From positions 12,842,253 to 12,906,252 of the forward strand of contig CM038726.1 of NCBI GenBank assembly GCA_021613375.1: a stretch of DNA of 64,000 nt, written 5' to 3'. Below the pieces are notes generated by a model, which had not been told where the DNA came from, made no database searches, and was given only the letters and a program-made list of their open reading frames with translations. The position numbers and the translations under genes are program-made. This document shows positions 27,765 through 41,334 of this stretch, in pieces. Numbering within the stretch: position 1 is the first letter of the stretch; each line of letters starts with the position of its first letter. Source of the DNA: Megaleporinus macrocephalus (taxonomy: Eukaryota; Chordata; Actinopteri; Characiformes; Anostomidae).

Positions 27765-28109
27765 CAGTAGCTATTCCACAAGTGCACAAGGTAAGACACA
27801 GGATAAAACAGGATAGTTACAAAAAAAAGATAGATTATAAAAAAAATAAAATATACAAAACTGAAGTAGAAAAAGTCTCAAAGTGAGTATATTAGAGTGA
27901 TGGTTAACCAGTGTAAACAATGTAGACTTTGGTAGTGCAAATATGCAGTTATGCAGTTGGCAATGCAAATATGCAATAAAAAGCAGCAGTAGTCATTCTT
28001 ACCAACACACATATATCTTAATGAAAAAAATTCTCTGTGCTGAATGACTGAGCCTGTCTTTGAGCTTTGAGCTTGTTATTTTATTTTCTGAAATAAATAC
28101 ACTTCATAT

Positions 28110-28420
28110 TCATATTGTGATTAGCACAGTTCAGCCTCCAGGGTCAAAGGTGCCCTGAACTGGGGTTTCTAATTAAATCTCAGCCTGAGAAAATTATCTG
28201 TCATTGCCCATAGGCTTCCAGTGAAAGGAGCCAAGGAAGCAGGCCCTGCTGCTATTCATCACCCACCACCCATAAGGCAATCGCCTGGCAGAGTGGAGAG
28301 GTGCCCTTGGGAAATGGTGAACAAATGTCAGTGCACAGAGGATGCATGATGAGGAGGGAATATGGAAAAATGAAATGAGAGAAATGCATAAAGTCTATGT
28401 CGCTTTGTGGTTTTCCTCCT
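28110..28420. promoter_or_regulatory. Candidate regulatory block 9 with DR1 site
   Basis: Contains GGGTCAAAGGTGC (28141-28153), a near-consensus DR1 nuclear-receptor element, and TAATTAAA (28170-28177) 17 bp after it. Unique and noncoding. Confidence 0.3.
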
Positions 28421-29089
28421 GTCATCGCAGCACATCCAGTGAGTAAAGAAATATAGTTCCTGCTAATGTTGGATCCTGTAGCAATATTAAGATCTACAGA
28501 TCAGTTTCATAAGCATTGCAGAAGAATTGCATGCACTTGGACCATAACATTCTGATACTTGAGAAAGAAGGCGGCTCTCAAGAACGATGGGGATTCGTTT
28601 CCTTCAATAGCAGTAAAAGGCACTATCGACAGATTCATGCTTATAAATTTCTCTTAACATATCGGACTAGTAAGCATATGCTAGTTATAGGAAACCCATG
28701 GAATATTGCCCAGTGAGGTCAAAGGGCTATGAAGGTCAAAGGTTTCATCCTCCCCTCATCATAAAGTGCATTAACATCTCCATGGACTGACCATCCAGAT
28801 GGCTAAGTAGGCCGAAGACAGCTGCTGCGTATTCTTTGGGAAAGAAAATTGCTATGAAGCATATTTGATTCATCTTTAAGACATCATATTACAAAAAGAG
28901 AATCATTATGGAGCCATTTTTGGCAGGGTCCATCGGGTAGTGAGCAGGGATTCGATTACATGGGCTTCTCTGTTGCTAATTCCGACCATTTTAACCATGT
29001 TCACTAACAAAATGAAACATAAAAAAACAACCATGTAAACCATCCACCTGCTTCCACACAAGCTTTTTGCATTCATCAACCTAACAACT

Positions 29090-29530
29090 GTATTTCCTGC
29101 AATGCTAAACATATTTCATTCATGGTCCGCTGGAAACTTGGCTAAAGCTACGCTCAACTATTTCATTTGTGGTAGGCTATTTAGACCCTCCCTGCTTCCA
29201 CAGTTTCAGTGCTGCACTAATATATGGCCACCAGCCTTCTCCCTTCAACACAGGTTTGAACTGCGTCCAGCTCTGGTTTCATACAGAAGGGCTTTGGAGA
29301 GGGTCCGCGAAGAGGAAGCGTTCATGAGGTCATTTTTCATGATGATAGCATCACTGAAATTTGCCGCCTTGTTTGTTGCCATTGGCAGCAGACCATGCTC
29401 AGTGCGCCAGCAGCGAGCCCACTGAGAGCTGGAGGCAGAGCAAACAAAGTGAAGAGCAGGAAGTCAGAGAGTAATGGAGCTGGTTTAATGCCTGAAATGT
29501 GGGCAAGGCATTAAAAGTATCTCAGGCATT
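29090..29530. promoter_or_regulatory. Candidate regulatory block 10
   Basis: Unique mid-GC block with TCATGAGGTCATTTTTCATG near 29322. A 107-codon + frame covers part of it but has no recognisable domain. Confidence 0.25.
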
Positions 29531-29855
29531 CAACAGCAGCAAAAATATCAAGGTTGCAAGTAAATTTTTAACATTCATGAAGTGAAACTTCAAGGCTTTT
29601 ATTTTTCTTTGAGATTTTTCTTGCAGATTACTGAGGTGTAGGTCAAATATCAAGCAGTGAACACTGGATTAGTTGATTGTGGACTCCAGCCACAGGAATG
29701 AAATGACACAAAATATTAACATCTTTTGAAAAAAATAACAAAATAAATAAATAAATAAATAATAATCTAATGACACCACAATAATTTCAACTAAAATATG
29801 GAACAGTTTCAATTGAGCTGGTCCGTTTCTTATTTCTTCAGGGTTTGACAGTGAT

Positions 29856-29901
29856 AGTTTAAGTATACCTTAATATAAAGTTTAAGTATACCTTAATATA
29901 A
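29856..29901. repeat. Perfect 23-bp tandem duplication
   Basis: Two identical adjacent 23-bp units beginning AGTTTAAGTATACCTTAATA (29856-29878 and 29879-29901). Likely a recent slippage or repair duplication. Confidence 0.9.
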
Positions 29902-31009
29902 CATTCTTTGCCTGATTCCTGAGAACATTTCCCACTCTAGATGTGGTCCCACTTAATATTATAGTTAAGTCTCTCTAGCTGTGTGGTTACACATTAACAA
30001 TGCATGCAACCACAATGCTACTACTAGTGACGTGTTCTCTGTTACAAATGGATTACAGTAATACAGCTTATGTCATATAACTAGACATGTAGACATTATG
30101 TTCTCTTAAATAATTATATAAATGTATAGTTAAGGCTAATTATATGTGTATGACCTGCTGTTTTTCAGTATGACTTTTCTGTTTCTAACAGTAGGTGTGT
30201 AATTACCTGCATAATGAGTACTAACATTGTATATATACAGGAAATGCCAACATTCCTAACACATTTGGCTAGTTGTAGTAGCATGGCTGTGTTGTACTAT
30301 GATGACCAAAGTCCTGGCTTTAAACTTCTTTAAAGTTCTGTAACATGACAGCACTTGAGCATCACAGACTGGTTAAAAGACCTATCTTGCTTTTCCAGTT
30401 TTCCCTCTCCTTTGTTGTTTTATGTAGGGTTTTTTATGTATGAATATTAGGATAAACAACTATTCAAGAACTCTCATAATGTACATATGTACTGTTACAA
30501 TCAGAACTCGGCAGTTCACCCTATTACACATGTGCAATTATATACGCTATTCTCTTGTAATCTATGTGTGACAGTGTATATACTGCCAAATGTTATGATG
30601 TTATTGTAATGTTGTAATTGTTGATGTGTATAAATATATAAAGTGCTTCATTTAATATATACATAACCTAATAATATCAGCAATAATGTTATAGCAATAT
30701 TATTACACTGTAAATAAATACCCAATTCTCAAATCCTCAATTACTCAAAATGCAAATTACTTACAGTAGTAGTAAGGATATGAATAAAACAATGTTTGCA
30801 CATATGCACAGAAAGTCATGCCTAAGTACTTCCTGATTGAATATGGAACCATTTATTTTACATCCAGAAAATTAAGGCTAAATTATCTAAACTAACTTCC
30901 ACCCTCCCCCAGTCTTGTAATACCCAAATAATACAAGGTCTAAGCACTTTTAAACCATAACATCAAACACAAACACAAGAGCTGTCTAATGTATTCATGC
31001 CATCCTTTT
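29902..31009. other. Strongly AT-rich noncoding DNA
   Basis: Long AT-rich stretch without frames or recognisable elements. Confidence 0.6.
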
Positions 31010-31420
31010 TTTCTCCTCCTGAATAAAATCTGCCCGAACACCAAGAGTGTGTGTTTCAGATGAGGCCCCAAGTTGGGGGTCTCTGCCTGGAACCCCAGGC
31101 TGAACCTGCTGCATTCAGTCAGCGTGTTGTAAATCTCCCTCGCTCTGCGTTAGCTCGCCACACTCCACACCATCCGACTCCATGGAAATAAAAAAGGCCG
31201 TAAGGCGATCCGCAAACTAATCCTGCTCTGAACAATTGCTGGCAGATTTAGGCTGGTGATGCTGATGCCCTCTGAACATAGGCATGACACGGGGCTGGGC
31301 TATGCGCTACTGTGGGCAGCAGTGAGGAGGGGAGCAGGCTGGGCCCGGCAGCCTGATTAACAGATACAGTGTCAGGGAAGTGGCTGCTCGCTGAGCCCCG
31401 GGATTACATACACATCTACA
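31010..31420. promoter_or_regulatory. Candidate regulatory block 11
   Basis: Clearly GC-richer than the AT-rich sequence on both sides, with CCATGGAAATAAAAAAGGCC near 31180 and CTGATTAACAGATA near 31353. Noncoding on both strands. Confidence 0.3.
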
Positions 31421-34400
31421 GTTCAGTTATAGGGCCGCTGTTGCAAATTCGAGGCAGGGTACATGTACCTCCCACCCAAAATAAATCTAGGGGGTTGTAG
31501 GACAGTTGTGGAAACCAAGCTGTGGGTCAAGTATAATGATAAGTTGCAAAAAAGCTGTCAGATAACAATTATTATACAGTTGTTAATTATAGCTCAGGAC
31601 TTTAAACACAGTATTGATTGTTGGGTGTTGTTGTAGTTATAGCCAGTAACAACAAACATAAGAAACAACCCTGTTTTTACTGTTTCACTATACTCATTGA
31701 TCATTTGTTGACTTGTGCCATTACGTTATTTTTATAGTCCCTTTTTTCCTAATTACCATATTTTGCTGAGACATTTATACCAACATGCAGTTCAGGCAAA
31801 GAACTTTAGTGACACAATAAAAAGAAAAATTGTATATTGTGAGTTTTTCTTTTTTAGTACTCACATTTAAAGTATGAGTATTTAAACTTTGGTTAAACTG
31901 GTTGTGATTTATTGAATATTCCGACTCCAAATGAAGCCCGTCTGCTTGTGAGACTAACTGTGCACACCTGTAAAATGAGGTCCATATGTATAGTGTCTTA
32001 AGCTATATAACTATAGATCGTTTATATAATTAAATATTACATTGTTTTTGTAAAAAGAGAAATAGGTAAAATAATTTTTACTCAGTCCAATGAGGCTTTA
32101 AACTCCTTATTTGAAATGTTACAATTCTTTTGGTCTGTTTGTTCCTTGAGCTTGCCTGGATGCTAATCTAAAGCAATGTTTTACACTGATCAAATCATGT
32201 AGCTGAAAGGTTTAATTTATAATGTGATAATGTTTTACCTTTTAATACCTAGTCTAGGTCACATGATACTTCACTATAAAATATGTTTTGTTGGTTCAAC
32301 CCCAAAAAGCAGTTTTCTGATTGAATTAAACTCATTTTAATACAACACAAAGCAAAATGTAAACAAAAACAAAAACAATGAACAAAAATAATATTTGACG
32401 TCAATATACCCCTTATTAACACTTTATATCAACTTCTACCCTGGTGCATGTTTATAGTGTACTAGTAAAACAAAACAAAAGAAAGTTCAATGGTGACTGA
32501 AAAGTATAAAAATAAATAAATATAATAATAACAATTAAGTTGGGACTATTACATGTATCTAATCTATAGATATAGAAAATTTCTCCACTTTAGACCAATT
32601 ACAAGTTCTTTAGCATTTATCTCCATTGTAATACATATATTAGGCTTAAGAAAGCAGAACAGCCCTTAATCTTGTCAAGAGGACAGTCATTGTATAGACA
32701 TTTTCTTTCAGACACTACCCCTTGCTCTTAGCTAAGCCTTTAGGCTTAAAGCTTTAGCCGTGGTGCCACAAGTACACAACATTCCTTACTCGAGCAAATA
32801 GTCACCCAAAACACTCTGGTTAAAGTTGAAGTTTTAAATTCTTTACTAAAAAAAGTACAAAAGTATGAACTAGTACACTCATCTCATAAAGCATGAGGTC
32901 CCGTATGAGAGAAATGTGCAGATTCTGTAATTATTTCTCTTCTCTGTAAAAAAAAGATCAACAATTACTTTTTTTACTTTAAATTATGATGCTTCTATTT
33001 TCTTATTTGTTGTTGTAAGACACTGTGTATAGATGTACTGCCAAGTTAAAAATGGAAATGAAGAATCAATTATTAATGTAATCAGTTGTATTTAAAAAGT
33101 TTATTGCATGGTTTGTTGATTTTGTTGTGAAAATAGATAAAAAAAATCTTCTACACAGAACAAACTTAATTAAGCATGCATCATTTAAAATATGCCATAA
33201 CTTCGGCATAGTCCAAATTTTATTTAGCAATACAATATGCAGAGGTCTGTTATAATAATAATGTAATAGACATTAGTCTTCTGAAACGTAGTGAGTAAAA
33301 TAACGAAGCGCTGACATAAAAAATACATTTCAGTGTCATAACCTGTAATCATTTTTACATCACTTTTTTTTTTATAGGAATCTTTGTTTCCATCATTGTG
33401 GAAACATATTTCATTAGCATTTGATGTTAGACTTGCCGGCTGATTTGCTAAACTTTAAAGCACAGCAATTATGTTCCTCCAAATTTGCACCACTGTCTGC
33501 TTGTACTGACCAGACACCTAATTAGCCTGATAAATCCTGAAAGCAAGAAACAGGCCTTCATTCAGTCAATAGCCAATAGGAGGAATGTCTCCACATCTTT
33601 GGCCTAGTCTCGATGATAACATCAGGCACCAGGCAGACACAGCCACAGGCCATGAGACAAATGTTTATGGGCTTCTATCTGTGCAACTGATCAACTCAAA
33701 GGCCTCTGAGACCAGCCAACCTGTTTATTCCCCCAGACCAGAAGACACTAGCTCTACAGTTCAACCTGTGTAAATCAACCCTATCAAGAACAGTGAACAT
33801 TACCCCAGTCTTGACCAGGGTCTATCTGATATAGGCCTGCCAATTGAGATCTCACAGAGAGCAGCACTAAAAAGGTTGTTTGCCACTCTCTGTTGGAGCG
33901 GCCCAAAGGGGAGTTACGAGTAACAGTGCGTTTTTGAGACAAGACCATTTTTTTATGTTCTTGAATAGCTGTGACATAGACATCACACAGGAAACAAACT
34001 TCAAAATGGCATTTAAACCTGCAGGGGTTATGGCATAACATCTATTTATATTTAATTTTTCATACTGGAAAAAGGTAAAGTAAAACAAAAAACGTGCCAT
34101 GACTTTTTCCATTTGTTTTTTATAAACAACAAAACCACCAGGCTTGGCCACACATTTGCACAAGAATGCTCTTTATATCCTGTGAAAGTTTCAAGATGAA
34201 CGGACCGGTAGAAATGTTCTAATATCATTCGGAATAAAACTTCTTTGCATTAACTTACACTAAAAGTAAAGAAACGTTTTTGGACTCTGTACTGTAATGT
34301 TGGAGATGTGTTTTTCTTTGGACAGCAACAATATGTAAGTGTTATTGTCCATTTGTGTGAACACATTTTATGATTACTTTACTGTGAAGCCTGTTTTAGC

Positions 34401-34719
34401 CGATTTTAGCAGGTACAATGTTTTCACCACACCAACAGATTCTTTGGTATTTAGTATTCATGATAGAAATGTAATATACCAGGATTAGGAATGAGTACTT
34501 ATGTTGATGAATGATGTTTTTTTGCTGGTAAAGTCCTAAACTTGTTATATAATCTGCTAGGATATTGAGACCTTCCAACAAAAATCCACATTTCATGCTA
34601 CCTTCAAAAAATGAAACACACCATACAGTCAAACCCAATAGAGCGTATTCAGCCACTCCACTTTTCTGACCAGAGATGTTTCTAGGCGAGCTCTCTGTGC
34701 TATGATGGACCACTTCATT
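31421..34719. other. Noncoding intergenic DNA
   Basis: Largely AT-rich and frame-poor to 33580. A mid-GC patch at 33420-33780 could be conserved but carries no distinctive motif. Minus frames at 33867-34163 and 34396-34713 are not protein-like. Confidence 0.5.
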
Positions 34720-35290
34720 CTTTCCCAGCCCCAGTGGTCCACTCTCACAAAAAAGAGAGAGAAATGTGTTCTCTAGGGAGTTAGGATAATGAAATCAGAG
34801 CGTCCAAGGTAGTGCAGGCCCAGGCCACGCAGTGGCTCTCAGAGAATGAGCTCCTTTTGGCAGCCACTGGTGGTTTTAGCTTGGGCAGCAGATTTCTTTG
34901 AGGCGCAGGCACCTTTACAGAAGGGGAATTACAGTGGGCTGTGCATTAACAATACTGCAGCAGGAGTGCATTAGTGCGGGTGCCCGCCACCCAGATTGTA
35001 CTCCCTTGTTAATATTGCCCTAACAGTGCTTTTGATTTTATTTTCATTTTTCTCTTCCTCGTCCCCGAATCAGATTAGGATCGATTGCTGGGTTGGGGCG
35101 CGCCGGCACCGAACGGCACGCTGTCGAATTTGTGCCGACCCGCCTTTGTGAGTATTCAGGCGACTAAATAGAATGATTTGCCCTTAGATGTCAAATTCCC
35201 TCTGAGACAAGGATGTCAATACCAATTAGATTGTCTCCAGTCGCCACGGTAACTCAAAGCCCCCACTCTTCCTTTTTTTTTCTTATGTGC
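34720..35290. promoter_or_regulatory. Candidate regulatory block 12 with orphan CpG cluster
   Basis: Unique block whose centre (about 35065-35145) is unusually CpG-dense, about a dozen CpG in 80 bp, including GGCGCGCC (35098-35105). It is flanked by TTGTTAATATTGCCC (35006) and CCAATTAGATTGTC (35222). There is no promoter-like TATA and no open frame. Confidence 0.35.
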
Positions 35291-35591
35291 TAGCCTGCAT
35301 TTGTAAGAGTAGTGGTCTCTGCAAAAAAAGGAATAAAGAAATAAAAGTTCCAAATTAGTTTTATAAGAGCCGCTGAGAATGCATTACATTAACTGCATTA
35401 GGTCCCATTATAGGTCCTATACAGGGACACTGTAGCAGTGGGGGATGCTGGGATGCTGGGGACTCATGACAGGGAAATAACACTTTTCTGAATCTCTGGG
35501 CATCTGCTGAAAGGTCAGTGTCGGCCAGTTAAAGGTTTGCCAACAGAAAGCGGGTCAGGAAAAGAAAGGCAAACTAAATAAAAACATAAAT

Positions 35592-35663
35592 GAGAGAGAA
35601 AGAGAGAGAGAGAAAGAGAGAGAGAGAGGAAGAGACAAAGAGGGAGAGAGAGAGACAGAGAGG
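35592..35663. repeat. Imperfect (GA)n purine tract
   Basis: About 70 bp of GA repeats with AAAG and GGG interruptions. The strand is almost wholly purine, so triplex-forming structure is possible. Confidence 0.93.
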
Positions 35664-37019
35664 GCTAAAAATGAATTAATGAACAAATGTGATTAGGAAC
35701 TGAGTAGTCTGAGTAGGTCTGTCTCCAGCTTGCAGCAGTAGCTCTCCTACAAGGGCTAACGTGATAACATGACAAACAGATGCTGGCTAAAGGGGGCAAA
35801 TCATGAAATGTTCTTATTTTTATATTTTTTCTTAAATAAAGTGATTTGATTTTCTCTGTAAACATTGTTTCAAATCCTATTTTCAACTGCCTAGCCAATA
35901 CAACCTTTAAAAAACTGCTAAAACCAACACATATTCGAATATCAATTTATTAAACTTACAGCAGTTAAGCCCCACCCATTCACACTGAAATTATAGGGAG
36001 TGCTTTTTTAAAACACAATACAGGGCAAGCAGAACACAGTCTGCTTACATATATCAGCCTTAAAGGCACACTAATACCAGACAGTTGAATACTTAAGAGT
36101 AAAAATGAATTATTAGTGTTTAGATACATTAAATCAAAGTCTTATAAGTTAGAACCAAACTAAACAAAATACATCACCAATGTAGGATTTGGACGCTTTC
36201 AATGTTTTCAAACTAGCCACCAACATTCTACTATACAGTATGATATCACAACATTTTGATATTCACCGCAATAATTCTAGGTAACATAATTTCCACTAAG
36301 AATTAAAAAAAAGTGAGACCTATTCATATTTTTGTAATTATAAGTCTGGTAACATTTTGAGTATGGATATGAGAATGAAGAGCATTTAGTAACTTTAGCA
36401 TCGTCTTAAGATTCTCTTCCAAAAGAAGTCATGTTGTGAATAGGACAGGCAGCTATTAACAATTAACAACAAATGTTTTAGTATTTCAACATAACCTTAT
36501 TAATTTAATGACTTTACATCGTATTTGTCAGCATTGCTTGAGTGCTACGTTGGATTCATTTTAAGTAGGTCACTATAGTTTAGTATGCAGTTTCCTTTTA
36601 AGCTAAATTTCCATAAAATCCAAAAAAGTCCCCATTAATAAAGCAGTACTTCAAGTAAGCTTTCGCCTACTTTTGAGCAAGAAGAGAAAGTAAACGTTCA
36701 TTCTTGCTTTAGACCTGGGCCAATCCACAGGTGTGATTTGTCTTCCACTGTGGCCTATAACAAAAAATCACAAGTCTAAAAGGATACCTAGCTGTCAAGA
36801 AGCTAAGAAGGGATAAAAGTATTTAGGGTAGTTAAGTTTAAATGACTGATAATATATAAGTAAAGGAGTAAATGTAATAACTTGGATTGTAAGATGCAGA
36901 AATTCAACCAACTTTTATGACTGAACACTGGAGGTGTAGAACAAAAAAATTATTTTCTTAAGGTCACTGAACGATTCTGTCCAGTGGCAGGTTCGTTTCC
37001 TTTTTTTGCACATTGACTG
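35664..37019. other. AT-rich noncoding DNA
   Basis: Nothing recognised except an isolated T-box half-site AGGTGTGA at 36729-36736. Confidence 0.55.
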
Positions 37020-37440
37020 ATGCATATTTATCAAAACTTTTATCCTCTGTTCATGTTGATCTTGGTGTTCTATTGCCAGTGCTCACCTTTAGAGCACTGG
37101 TTCTCAACGTTTAATTCTTTTTACTCATACAGGGAGATTTTCCTTCCCACTGTTGTCCTCGGCTTGCTCTTTGGGGGTTTCAACCTAGATGTGACTGAAA
37201 AGCTGCTTCAAATCTCAAATCTTGAATTGAATGGAATTGAAAGAATGTCTCCTAAAAAGAATGAAAGTTGTATTATAGGCAAAGAGTGGACAAACCACTT
37301 TAAAAAATTATATTATATTAAACTGTTGAGGCAACTGTTGAGGTAACACTTTTCTGCTGACTTTGAAAAATGAGTAACTTTGAACCAATTTTTTAAATAA
37401 ACAAAGGGATGGTATCTGGCTTTTACACTGTACTGTATAT
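37020..37440 (+). mobile_element. Interspersed repeat relics
   Basis: 37080-37260 contains wording of a common fish repeat (CGGCTTGCTCTTTGGGGGTT, then AAGCTGCTTCAAATC and a GAATTGAAT-type tail). At 37405-37440 follows a lone right end of the TACAGTACT family (GGATGGTATCTGGCTTTTAC then ACTGTACTGTA). The 108-codon frame at 37020-37346 crosses this repeat and is not a gene. Confidence 0.45.
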
Positions 37441-38527
37441 TCTTAGGTTATGTAGTTTGCCTTATGTCCGGATGCAAACCTTGCCAAAGATATCAAGGTG
37501 GTGGGTTTCTTGTTGATTTTAGCTCTTTGTGTAAGTCCTCTACAAGCTGAGGGAATCCACTTCCCATATTAACGCATGAACCTCTTCTTACTTTTCCTCT
37601 TTATCTGTTTTTTACTTTTTGGAAGGGCCTTGTTATCAAAATAACACTGACTTTATAGACGTACAGGAAACAATACTTCCTTTTCAAAGTTGGCTTAACC
37701 TAACAGTGACACCTATTTAGGAGCCTTTGAAAAGACTGATAGAATCCAGTTTCTGGATGGCAGGGGTCACAATTAAGTATCACATCTGCAGCAAAGTATG
37801 CCACACTAACGCTTTGCTTTGAGCACACACTGGGGAGAAGCCAAGAACAACAGTTTTCATCACCATACTAGGAAACATTTTGATAGAAGGATCCCGGCTC
37901 AACAATTATGGACTTGTGAACTTTGTGTATTTCAAATGGCTCAGCCTATCTTGATGAATAGAAAGAAAGAAAAAGAGAGAGATGACTTGAGGTTTCCACT
38001 TATGTCTGATCATCAGTAAAGAGCTGCGATCAGCTAAGGTTTACCTTTAATTGCCCATGCTCTTTTGCCCAAGACTTTACAAACTAATTATGTACTCGAT
38101 AATCCTTTAAAGCCAGTGAATGCTACAGTGAATGTTGTGGCACACAAACATACAAGAACAAAGAGCACATCAATGTCCACGCTGCTTTAGTGTATTGTAA
38201 AGCTGCCACACTCTGCTGATTTACTGTAGACAGACACATCTTTTTCTTTGTTGTTGACACATTTATCTTGTTACTGCTCAGCCTGCTGAATCAGAGAGCT
38301 GTGCAACTCTTAGAAGCATTGCTTTTGTCCTGAAAGAGAAAGCATCAAGAGTGAAAGGAGTTTTGCCTCTAATGCTCTCTTTTGCTGGGCATGGAGACAC
38401 AGGATTGGATTCAATTTTCTAAGAGCTTTTATGTCTGTTCATAGTTGTTAATGTAGCTTGTGTCTAAACCAGTGTGGCCCCATATGAATGGCTATGGACA
38501 GAGAGGATCAAATAGGAACTATAAAGG

Positions 38528-39040
38528 TATGAGGACACCTGGCTACCACAAGTACATGGAGATTGTTGGAGATTGTTGGAGATTCTGTTTTGAAACCATG
38601 AATATTAATATGGAGTATTCCCCCATTTGCAGTTATAACAGCCTCCGCTCTTCTGGGAAGAACTTCAGAGTGTTCAGGTGGTGGGAATTTGTGCCCATTC
38701 AGCCAAAAGACCATTTGTGAGTTGTGAGTTTGGACTTTGGACTCACAGTTGACATTTCAGTTCATCTCAAAGTGTTCTGTGGAATTGAGATTAAACCCCA
38801 AAGCTCTGATCATTATCCCTCCTCAGCCAAACTTTACTGTTGGCGCTATGCATTTCATCGGGTAATGTTCTCCTGGCTGCCACCAAACCCAGATTTAGCT
38901 ATCAGACTGCCAGAGTCTCATTAATCACTCAAGAGAACACATTTCCACTGCTGCAGGGTTTAGTGGCTGAATTCTTTACACCACCCCAGCCAATGCTTGG
39001 CATTGTACATAATGATCTTACGCTGTTTTCATATGTTTAA
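38528..39040 (-). mobile_element. Decayed Tc1/mariner element (family 4), with internal deletion
   Basis: The minus strand carries a broken transposase C-terminal region; a 68-codon frame at 38508-38714 includes WLNGHKFPPPEHSEVLPRRA and EAVITANGG, recalling the family's WANPHSHVPKSSGKPSQKS..YY block. To the right are decayed copies of the more N-terminal region (38800-39030). Tandem GAGATTGTTG units at 38559-38588 sit near the left edge. Confidence 0.65.
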
Positions 39041-40339
39041 AGTCAATAGACAATGGAAAATTGAATATTCTATTGATTTTAGTGGAGCCACACTGGAAAA
39101 TTCTGCCACAGTAAGTAACAATATGCAGTAGACCACAGAGGTAAGAGGAACACTCCTTCAAATATTCACTTTTCCTACATCTTGACAGATGTCTGACTGT
39201 TGAGTATTATCCAACCTAATGTTATTCAACAAAGATAAAAGAGCTAAAGCTCTCCTCACTATTTTATTTTTGCAAGTAGCAATATCACCATGCCAGCGTT
39301 TGTGTAGCTTCATACCGCCACTGGCCACATACCATTATTATATATGAAATAACTTTTTTATTTTTCTAACACAAACATATAAGCGCACCATCAGGCTTGT
39401 GTGCAGCTACTCAGACATGAACTCCCACTTCATAAAGCGCCCATTGCATAGTTTTTGTGCTGATGTTGCTTCGAGAGGTAGTTTGGAACTACTTTGTCAT
39501 TCATGGACATTGTTTCACCTATTTTTTTTACTTCACAACAATAGCACTTACAGTTGCCCAGGGCAGATTTAGCAGGCAGCCTGACTTAAATTAATTGTTT
39601 TGTGATGTCATGGAAAGCAATACATCAACACATAAACCTCTTTATGCCTCTTCAGCCAATAAACAATGACATTAAAGCAAATAAGGCAAAATACAATTTT
39701 TTGGAACATTAAATCTCAGAGCTGTTGTAAGTGTCCCTCTGGGAGCACAAGAAAAATAATATATAACCAGCTGTAAAACGTGTACATTACCCATTACAAC
39801 TGTTAAATATTTAACTTTAACAAATTTTAGAGCAAAGTTTGTTAAACTTACTCTTCCTAAATCCTCCATTCATCTCTTCTTATGATGATCCATACGGCCC
39901 CTTTGAAGTCCCCTAACGATTGCAGGACTTCACAGCATCTCTTGCCCCGCTACATGGATTTATCCACAAACTGGAAACATGCAAAAGCCCCAATGTTTGT
40001 TCCCTTTCCTGATGCCAAGACTGTGGCGTTGCATTAATGAGGCTGGAAATTCATCTTTGAGACTGCTGGAAAAATGATGTGAATGATAAGATATGGCACA
40101 GTACAGATGCTCACCAGGTCACATCTGGTTATAATAGTACTAGCCTACCACCTCAGTAAGACTAAAATTTGGTAATAGAAGACCAGTGCCTGATGCGGGA
40201 GGCTGTGATTTGATCTCAATTTGATTTCTGAGTTAGAAAGCGAGGTTGCCAAGAAGCGCCATATACAGTATTGTGACGGGTAATTCAGAAAACATTACAC
40301 ACAGATTATTAATCATAACATTGCAGAATTATCTGCCAT

Positions 40340-40760
40340 CTATGTGAACAAAACCACATGAGCAAATAATACAGCACTTGACCATTTGGATAGAGCCGTC
40401 TTGGACTCTTGTAAACTTGGCCTTAATGGAAGCAGATAATAACGGTGTCTATGCATGATCAATTATTCAAACAAGTCACCACTGTGCTCTGAATGGCATT
40501 TCTCCTTACATTGTAAGAGATATGTGGTGAGCCTTCTTGATGCATTCATTCCCTAATTGTCCTTCCGAAATGGACCTGGACAGCATGCCTTCATAAACAA
40601 AGCAAGTAATTCTATAGCTGTAATCTTCCATCGGAAATGGCGAGGCAATCAGCTGGCATTTTTATCGAGGGATGGATGGCCTGTTTGGCCCGTACACTTA
40701 AAGCTCAATGCAGTGCCTTCAAACAGCCAAGCGCTTGCAATTAGCTTGTAAAGAATACTG
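40340..40760. promoter_or_regulatory. Candidate regulatory block 13 (homeodomain-site cluster)
   Basis: Unique block with at least four TAAT-type cores (GATCAATTATTC near 40457, CTAATTGTCC near 40553, AGTAATTC near 40605, CAATTAGC near 40737) and a FOX-like ATAAACAAAG near 40592. A shorter similar block lies at 39890-40060. Among the best enhancer candidates by eye. Confidence 0.35.
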
Positions 40761-41334
40761 ATGTCTACCATCAGGTTTTTTAGAAGCTGGGTTTCATCAT
40801 GGCTCTGTGCCAATGGATTCTTTCATAGATCATTAAAAAAGTAAATTCTGCCTGCTTATCTGGCTATCTCCCAACAATAATATTTTTTCAGAGGTATCTC
40901 AAATGATAGTTATTGTGGCAAGATGTGTATTGTAATTCAAGTGTAACATCACATGCTGGATTTGCTTAAGGGAAACAATGCACAGGTGCTTGCAAACCAA
41001 AGTGCCTGCTATTGCAGGAGCATTCATGGTAATTTTTTTTCTTTCATTCTTTCTTAAAATACAAAGGCATAGAGAACCTTTTATTTATTTAATTTATAGC
41101 CCTTGGCAGCCTGTCCAATGTTTTTCAGCATCAGAAAGAAACAGAAAAACATATACAGGAAAAAGAAAAGTACAGGAAAACTTCTGTATTCTTTATTTTG
41201 TCCATCCTTTGTCTGTATTACCGCTTGCATTCTTTACCTGCATTCTTTACCTGGGACTTGCTTCCAGCATTGCTTCAATGGTGTGCAAATTATTTAAGCA
41301 TTTAAAAAAAATGTAATACTAAATACAAAATACT

